Below, one piece after another: positions 15,933 through 20,693 of a DNA stretch of 20,693 bases (the stretch's first letter is position 1; every line of letters starts with the position of its first letter). Under the pieces are notes generated by a model. It made no database searches and was not told the origin of the DNA. It worked only from the letters and a program-made list of their open reading frames with translations. Location of the stretch: NCBI GenBank assembly GCA_955651735.1, contig CATPAM010000201.1:1-20693 (forward strand), in the 5' to 3' direction. The stretch is from Candidatus Acidiferrales bacterium (GTDB taxonomy: Bacteria; Acidobacteriota; Terriglobia; Acidiferrales; UBA7541). The position numbers were made by a program, and so were the translations under genes.

Positions 15933-17829
15933 TCAAGAGGTGAGAACCTGATCTACGATCTGACCAACCGCCCGGTGCGCCTCCAAAATCGAGTAGCGGT
16001 GATCCATGGCGCCGGCCAAATCCGTATTTGCAAATGCGATGCGCCCAAACGGCGCGCCGCGCAAAACCTCGCGGGGTGCGGGCTTTCCGTTGCTCCCAAA
16101 GAAAAATCCTGGTTGCGGATTCAAATACGCGTGTCCCCATCGATTCAGAATGATAGCGGCAATATCCCGGCTCGCATCGAATCCGGCGTGCGCAAACATC
16201 GCGTCAAACTGCTCGCGGATGCGCTGCTCGTATGCGCGGAACGAAATGCCCAGCATTTCCGCGCGGCCGCGACGCCCCTGCTCCTCCGTGGGCAAACCTG
16301 GATAGGAATACAAAACCTTCAACGTGAGAACGACCGGCGAATCGGGACTGATCGTAGCGTCATCAATGCCCACTGTGGCCAGCCGCCGCACATCCATGTA
16401 ATTGCCCACGCCTTCAAACCACCGGCAGCCGGTAATCCCCATCTTCTGCAAAAATCGCCAGTTGCGCACCGCAACGTTGGCCATCATGCAAGGCGAACGG
16501 TAGAACTGCGCGTACGCCTGCCGTTGTGCCGCCGGCAAATCGGTGATGATGTGCTTCGTGGTTCAGCTTCCGCCTGCGACTACCGCCGAGCGAGCTTTGA
16601 CTCGGAAAACCTTGCCGTCCTTCGCGTAAGCGACCGTAAGGGAATCAGCCTTCGCGGGATCGCCATCATGGTGAACAGAAAGGACCGTCGCGGAGAGGCG
16701 AATCCGCACCGCAGCGCCCGGTGTATCCAGCGCCGCGAGCCTCACCGCATTGCGGCTGACCGCTTCTACCATCGCAGGTCCATCGATGCAACTGGGAATC
16801 AGCGCCTTCGCCATCAGCCGCGCAATGGTGGTGTTTCCTCCGGGAAACATTTGCACCGCCTCGCCTGCGCCATCGTCGAGCGGATGGAGCAAGTCCGCCG
16901 CGTAAACGCAATAGGCCGAAAGCGCATCGGGTCCCAGACCGGAGCCGCCTCCTTCCACCGGCGAGAGAAACGTCCGAATCGTCTCCTGGCGCAGCCCGGA
17001 GCGCTGCATGATGTGTTGCTCAAGCGTGATGGAATCAAGCTGCCGCGAAATTCCGTCGCCTTCATACATCGGCGGCTCAAATGTCGATTCCTCGGAAGCT
17101 CTCCCGGAAAACCAATGCAACAATTCCTTGCGAGCGCTTTCCGAAATGGGCGCGCCTTGCAGTTTCTTGCCGACCGGATCGACAACCCACATCCCGGGCT
17201 TCTGCCCAAATTTCGCGCCAAACCAAAATGCGTACTGCCCGTGGCTCAGCCCCGCGGAATCGTAAGGAGTCCGGCCAATCGTCATCTCCGGCTGCTCTCC
17301 GGACCATTTCTGGTAGGAGAGTTTCGGCGTACGCAAACCAATCGAATCGTAGAAGCGCGCGATGAAACTATGCGGATAGGGAACCAGATAGATCGCCGAA
17401 CCCTGATGCGCAATCAATCGCTTTCCGTCGACATCGAATTCGTTTTGCTTCGCTTCGCCGCCAAATATCGGATGATTCTCGAGGGATCAGGCAGGGCTTG
17501 CCAGCTCCGGCGAGCCGCTGAAAAAAGAGCGCCGTCGCAATTCCGCTAATGCCACCGCCAACAACCACGCACTCATAGGTTTCGCCGGTGTCGATGGGAT
17601 CGGCCAGAAGGGAACTGTACGCGCCGTCGCGCATTCGGTGCCCGGCCTGCAGCACCTCCAGCGTGTTCCCGTTCGATCGGCGGTAATCGCCAATGCCACC
17701 GTACCCGGTCCAGTCGTCCTCGGCAGGTGCGCCGAGGATTTGAGCGGGAGTCAATCCATCGAGGAGCGCAGCGCCAGCGCCGAGAAGTGTCGAACCAAGA
17801 AAATCGCGCCGCGTTATCGAAGAGTCCAT
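15933..17829 (-). pseudogene. Broken Tat-exported FAD/NAD(P)-binding oxidoreductase (spermidine-dehydrogenase-like)
   Basis: Three minus-strand segments together give one protein of about 630 residues. The N-terminus (from ATG 17829) has a twin-arginine signal (TRRDFLG plus hydrophobic run) and a Rossmann FAD motif VVVGGGISGIATALFF. After KPCLI the frame breaks. One extra base in the C-run at 17483-17485 shifts reading; the correct frame continues as LENHPIFGGEAKQNEF. At 16563-16565 the sequence reads GGS-stop-TTKHII, an in-frame TGA where Trp (TGG) fits. The last part contains MMANVAVRNW and PGLPTEEQG, then ends at 15933. The intact family consists of flavin oxidoreductases related to spermidine dehydrogenase, exported folded. 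Two independent lesions argue for a pseudogene rather than one sequencing error. Confidence 0.82.
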
Positions 17830-17854
17830 GCGGATTTGCGCCGAGTGTGTCGCG

Positions 17855-18091
17855 CTAGGGTCGCGTGTCCAGCGGATGCTTGCTCTTTTCGTAAAATTCG
17901 TTCTGGATTTTTAAGCTCGCCTCATCCGCTTTCACCGAGCGAATGCATTCCACAATCGAATCGATCTAGCCTTTCATGTTCCATTCGCCGAGTTCTTTCG
18001 TCGCAACCGAGCCATCGCCCGAATAATGATTCGGAAAGCGCGCCTCTGGAATAGACGCGCATTGTAACGCCAACGTGCAGCGTCGGCATCC
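17855..18091 (-). pseudogene. Remnant of a gene upstream of the broken oxidoreductase
   Basis: On the minus strand a protein-like reading frame runs ARFPNHYSGDGSVATKEL, then GEWNMKG, an in-frame TAG (17966-17968), then IDSIVECIRSVKADEASL, QNEFYEKSKHPLDTRP and a stop at 17855-17857. That is 25 bases before the oxidoreductase start. The frame is closed upstream by a TAA at 18092-18094, and no start codon with a ribosome site is present, so only a C-terminal piece survives. An adjacent frame (MPTLHVGVTMRVYS, near 18050-18090) may be the next part, separated by a frameshift. I do not recognise the family. It probably formed an operon with the oxidoreductase, and both decayed. Confidence 0.55.
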
Positions 18092-18187
18092 TTAAATGGA
18101 TTTTATATTGAGGCAAGGGGTTGAAATCAGAGTTACAGGCCGAGATTGAGAGCTGCTACTCAGTGCAGGAGTCTCAGAGGGGTGGTG

Positions 18188-18970
18188 CTAGGGAGCCGCG
18201 GAGATCCACCACAAAACCCTGGCTATGATGCGCCAGCCGGAACGCTTGCCCAGGACCACGGATTGATAGTCGCGATTCTCAGATTCAAGAACATCGAATT
18301 TCGGATAGCGGCGCAGGCGAGAAACGCACAAGCCTTTTTCTTCGTTGGTCACGATCACAATTTTTCCGTCGAGGTTCGTGCGATCGGTCTGCGAGGAATC
18401 GACGGCGGCGATATCGCCATTGCGGATCAACGGCTCCATGGAACGCCCCCGCACGCGGAGCAGGCTCGTATAGCCGGGATTGGGGCACCACTCGGCGGGT
18501 GCACCCAATATTTCGCGCGCCGGAATGTAGCTTAGATTGTCGTGCCGATCTCCCTGGCCTCCATGGGTTCCGACCGTGGCCTGCAAAACGGGGATTGGGA
18601 CTAGCTTCGGTCTGCGCGCGCTTTCGTGCTTGGCGCCGCCTCCCGCCGCCGCCAATTCCATCTGCTCTTCCAGGCGTGCGGGAAATTGCTTGCGTTCCCG
18701 CTCGGTTAGAGCGCGTATGACGTCGCTGCTTTGCAGGCCGGCGCGCCCCCAGTAAAACCAGCAGTCCTGTTTCCCGGCCAGTTTGCCGAGCTCGATGTAA
18801 TAGCGCGCGGTCGGGGGCAGTTGCGCATTCTCCCAGCGCGATACAGTCATGGCGGAACAGTCCAGTTTTCTGGCGAGCTCGCCCTGCGAAATACCCAGTT
18901 CTTGGCGCAGGATTCGGATCTGCTCGGCCCACTCAGTGGGACCGTGATCCCGTCTTTTTCTCTTGCCCAT
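18188..18970 (-). CDS. XRE-type HTH repressor with LexA/CI-like S24 domain
   Basis: 260 residues from ATG 18970, preceded by AAGGA. The helix-turn-helix covers about 15-70 (LGISQGELARKLDCSAMTVSRWE). A linker follows, then an S24/LexA C-terminal domain at about 123-250 with nucleophile S177 in GRSMEPLI and NGDIAAVD after it. In E. coli LexA the catalytic lysine lies in the VTVKRL stretch; here the corresponding stretch reads LCVSRL, so the lysine is replaced by serine (about residue 217). No obvious Ala-Gly or Cys-Gly cleavage site is seen before the domain. It is likely a DNA-binding repressor of a prophage-like or stress-linked gene that may not self-cleave. No phage genes are nearby. It is divergent from a small HTH gene. 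Confidence 0.87.
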   Translation of the reverse strand: MGKRKRRDHGPTEWAEQIRILRQELGISQGELARKLDCSAMTVSRWENAQLPPTARYYIELGKLAGKQDCWFYWGRAGLQSSDVIRALTERERKQFPARLEEQMELAAAGGGAKHESARRPKLVPIPVLQATVGTHGGQGDRHDNLSYIPAREILGAPAEWCPNPGYTSLLRVRGRSMEPLIRNGDIAAVDSSQTDRTNLDGKIVIVTNEEKGLCVSRLRRYPKFDVLESENRDYQSVVLGKRSGWRIIARVLWWISAAP

Positions 18971-19343
18971 TCAGTTCCTTCGCTGCGTAAACAACCTCGC
19001 GGCGCGAGAAACAGCGCGCAATTCTAAATTCTCCAACTGCGCGACTGCATGCGTAGGGAGCGCGAGCAAATCCGGGGTCACGTCGGCTGTGACGGTGCGC
19101 CTGACTGGAGGGTGAACCGCGAACTCGAAGGGAACGCCGCCGCAGGCCCACCTGCTACGATCCCAGGGCTTAGTGTAAGACTGCGGCGGGGACGTGTCCA
19201 CTGCTATCCAAGATGATAGAGGAAAGGAAATAGAGAGCGCGGCGCGCAATGACGTTGCAAAGATAACATGAGAGATGTACCATCAGCGTTAGCGTGAATG
19301 TCCACGCTGGAACATCAGGGCGCGCTCAGCCTCGAGGGCTTTC
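18971..19343. other. Divergent intergenic region between two HTH genes
   Basis: 373 bases. A minus-strand frame from TTG 19249 ends in TGA directly abutting the repressor ATG, but it has no domain or convincing start. A plus-strand inverted repeat lies at 19275-19315: ATGT.CC..AGCGT pairs with ACGCTGG.ACAT, and an alternative pairing is AGCGTG (19291-19296) with CACGCT (19303-19308). It lies 29 bases before the HTH gene at 19344 and could be an operator. I see no other feature. Confidence 0.35.
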
Positions 19344-19589
19344 ATGAACGGCGTGCACGACAATAATCATGCTCCTGACCTGCGGTGCCTTCCCTCGCTT
19401 TGCCGGGGCATCTACAATCGCGTGGCGCAAAAATTGGGTTGCGATCCATCGTACGTGAGCCGCGTGGCGCGCGGCGAACGCAAGTCCGAGGCCGTCTCGA
19501 ATGCACTGCGCGCGGAGATCCAGCTCACGTGGGCGAAAGTCAGCGAAGGCAACGCGGAACCACGGACAAGGGGCCCAAACGCAAGGTGA
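19344..19589 (+). CDS. Small HTH DNA-binding protein
   Basis: 81 residues. ATG 19344 has GAGGG five bases upstream. The central part, IYNRVAQKLGCDPSYVSRVARGERKSE, has the pattern of an XRE/LacI-like helix-turn-helix (AQKLG, then a turn, then SYVSRVARG). It lacks any effector domain; the tail is Arg/Pro-rich. It is divergent from the S24-type repressor, so the two may cross-regulate. It could be a Cro-like partner, but no phage genes support that here. Confidence 0.68.
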   Translation: MNGVHDNNHAPDLRCLPSLCRGIYNRVAQKLGCDPSYVSRVARGERKSEAVSNALRAEIQLTWAKVSEGNAEPRTRGPNAR

Positions 19590-19679
19590 CCGCGGTGTCC
19601 GCTTAACGTAAGATCCCACCAATCTATTATTTCTGTCAGCGAGTCCGGCGAATTTGCCGGCCTCCCCATATGCTGCGGC

Positions 19680-19708
19680 TTGACATCTGAGCGCTAAGCT
19701 CCGAGACT
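19680..19708 (+). promoter_or_regulatory. Possible sigma70-type promoter for the oxidoreductase gene
   Basis: A perfect TTGACA (19680-19685) is followed after 17 bases by GAGACT, which matches TATAAT at only three positions. The location, about 50 bases before the start codon at 19758, is reasonable, but the -10 element is poor. Confidence 0.25.
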
Positions 19709-19757
19709 CGCGTGCATCCGAAGTGGCAACAACCTTACTGCTTGCGAGGGACTACGA

Positions 19758-20693
19758 ATGATGAAATCGCGAAACCTGAATTCCCGGATTCTTATCGTTA
19801 TGTTTGCGCTATGGGCGCTGCTTGGCGCGGCCAATGTTAGTGAAGCGCAAAGCGCCAGCGGCACGGCCAAGACTCGCCTCGCGGTGGTTGGGCTGGACCA
19901 CGATCATGTGTGGAGTTTGCTCAAGGACATCGCCGGCGAACCATCGGCGGAATTGGTGGCCATCGCGGAATCGGATCCAGCGCTGGTGAGCCGGGCGCAA
20001 AAGGAAGTACCCGCCAGCGTCAAGTTTTACGCGGACTACGTGGCGATGCTGGACCAGGCGAAGCCGGAAGCGGTGATCGTGGCCACGTCAAATGACCGGC
20101 ATCTGGAGATTTTGCGACAGTGCGCAAAGCGGCACGTTCACTACTCGACGGAAAAGCCGATGGCAACGAGCGCGGCGGATTCGCGGGAGATGGAACGGCT
20201 GGCGCAGGAAGCGAACATCAAACTGATGGTGAATTACTGGAACGCGTGGGTGGCGCCGAGCCATGATCTGTTCCATCGCGTACGCGCAGGCGAAGTCGGG
20301 CCCATCCAGAAGATCATCGTGCAGTACGGGCATCGCGGGCCGAAGGAGATCGGGATTTCGCAGCAATTCGCGAACTGGCTCTACGACCCGGGGAAAAACG
20401 GCGGCGGAGCAATCATGGATTTCGGGTGCTACGGGGCGGAATTGTCGCTGTGGTTAAAGGGGCGGCCGACCCGAGTATATGCGACAACGCGGAAGATGAA
20501 GGTGGAGCAGAACAACAAGGTCGACGACGATGCGACCATCGTGCTCGAGTATCCGGACGCCACGGCGATCATCGAGGCTTCCTGGGATTGGCCGTACACG
20601 AAGGAGCAGGTGGAGGTGTTCGGGCCGAAGGGCAGCTTGCTGGCGCGCCACAACACTTTGCAACGTCGCTCCGCTGATGCGCATGGGCCGAAT
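19758..20693 (+). CDS. Secreted Gfo/Idh/MocA family oxidoreductase (partial, C-terminus outside window)
   Basis: 312 codons are open to the window edge. ATG 19758 has GCGAGGG seven bases before it. A signal peptide at about 1-31 has a hydrophobic core (ILIVMFALWALLGAA) and SEA-QS cleavage; it lacks a twin-arginine pair. The nucleotide-binding fold begins LAVVGLDHDHVWSLL, where the usual GxGxxG is replaced by G-LDHDH. The conserved EKP motif (TEKPMATS) with its lysine is present, followed by the C-terminal beta-sheet domain (GGGAIMDFGCYGAEL, then VDDDATIVLEYPDATAIIE). Family members oxidise or rearrange sugars and related polyols with a bound or diffusible NAD(P). Export suggests tightly bound cofactor or a non-redox role. 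Substrate not determinable. Confidence 0.9.
   Translation, partial: MMKSRNLNSRILIVMFALWALLGAANVSEAQSASGTAKTRLAVVGLDHDHVWSLLKDIAGEPSAELVAIAESDPALVSRAQKEVPASVKFYADYVAMLDQAKPEAVIVATSNDRHLEILRQCAKRHVHYSTEKPMATSAADSREMERLAQEANIKLMVNYWNAWVAPSHDLFHRVRAGEVGPIQKIIVQYGHRGPKEIGISQQFANWLYDPGKNGGGAIMDFGCYGAELSLWLKGRPTRVYATTRKMKVEQNNKVDDDATIVLEYPDATAIIEASWDWPYTKEQVEVFGPKGSLLARHNTLQRRSADAHGPN

Noticed and set aside
15381..17549. 722-codon plus-strand open frame spanning the broken oxidoreductase
   Set aside because: The minus strand encodes recognisable flavoprotein motifs throughout. The plus product is Arg-rich and low in pattern, has no ribosome site, and starts inside the small secreted protein gene.
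18971..19249. Minus-strand frame from TTG abutting the repressor start
   Set aside because: The TGA-ATG junction is suggestive, but the start codon is rare, there is no ribosome site and the product has no recognisable domain. Kept only as a note in the intergenic entry.
19646..19661. CCGGC-N6-GCCGG hairpin after the small HTH gene
   Set aside because: The stem is only 5 bases and no T-run follows on either strand, so it is not supported as a terminator.

Overview
The window looks like a GC-rich chromosomal segment of an Acidobacteriota (Terriglobia/Koribacter-like) bacterium. That placement is inferred from gene style, not from a marker gene. The clues are small secreted proteins of a type common in that phylum, a stand-alone TonB C-terminal protein, Asp/Glu-rich two-component proteins, tandem PilZ genes and a secreted Gfo/Idh/MocA oxidoreductase. 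There are no rRNA or tRNA genes, CRISPR arrays, insertion sequences or phage structural genes.

Layout. (1) 1-3538, minus strand: a translationally coupled signalling operon. It encodes a GAF/multi-PAS histidine kinase, a single-domain receiver and a sigma54-dependent NtrC-family regulator cut by the window edge. (2) 3539-3908: a divergent control region with three copies of a GTCTCA-N3-TGAGAC-like palindrome and a good -24/-12 (sigma54) promoter match facing right. (3) 3909-12024, plus strand: a TonB C-terminal protein followed by a full chemosensory operon, mcp-cheW-cheR-cheA-cheB-cheY-cheX. (4) 12062-13521: two divergent PilZ genes, one carrying a cysteine-rich insert between two PilZ-like halves; a nested inverted repeat lies between them. 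(5) 13540-15643: a secreted CE1-type esterase, a small conserved-looking protein with a clear terminator, and a small secreted beta-rich protein. (6) 15933-18091: a decayed minus-strand operon, containing a Tat-exported spermidine-dehydrogenase-like flavoprotein with one frameshift and one nonsense codon, and the remnant of an upstream gene. (7) 18188-19589: an XRE/S24 LexA-like repressor whose catalytic lysine position is occupied by serine, divergent from a small HTH protein. (8) 19758-end: a secreted Gfo/Idh/MocA oxidoreductase, cut by the window edge.

How the parts may work together. The kinase, lone receiver and sigma54 activator sit back-to-back with the TonB/chemosensory operon. The only convincing -24/-12 promoter lies 45-60 bases before the first gene of that operon, with repeated palindromes further upstream. 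The simplest reading is that the GAF/PAS kinase controls expression of the chemosensory array through the NtrC-family activator. The neighbouring PilZ proteins suggest that the array feeds into c-di-GMP-linked surface motility or a related output. No flagellar or pilus genes are present in the window to settle which.
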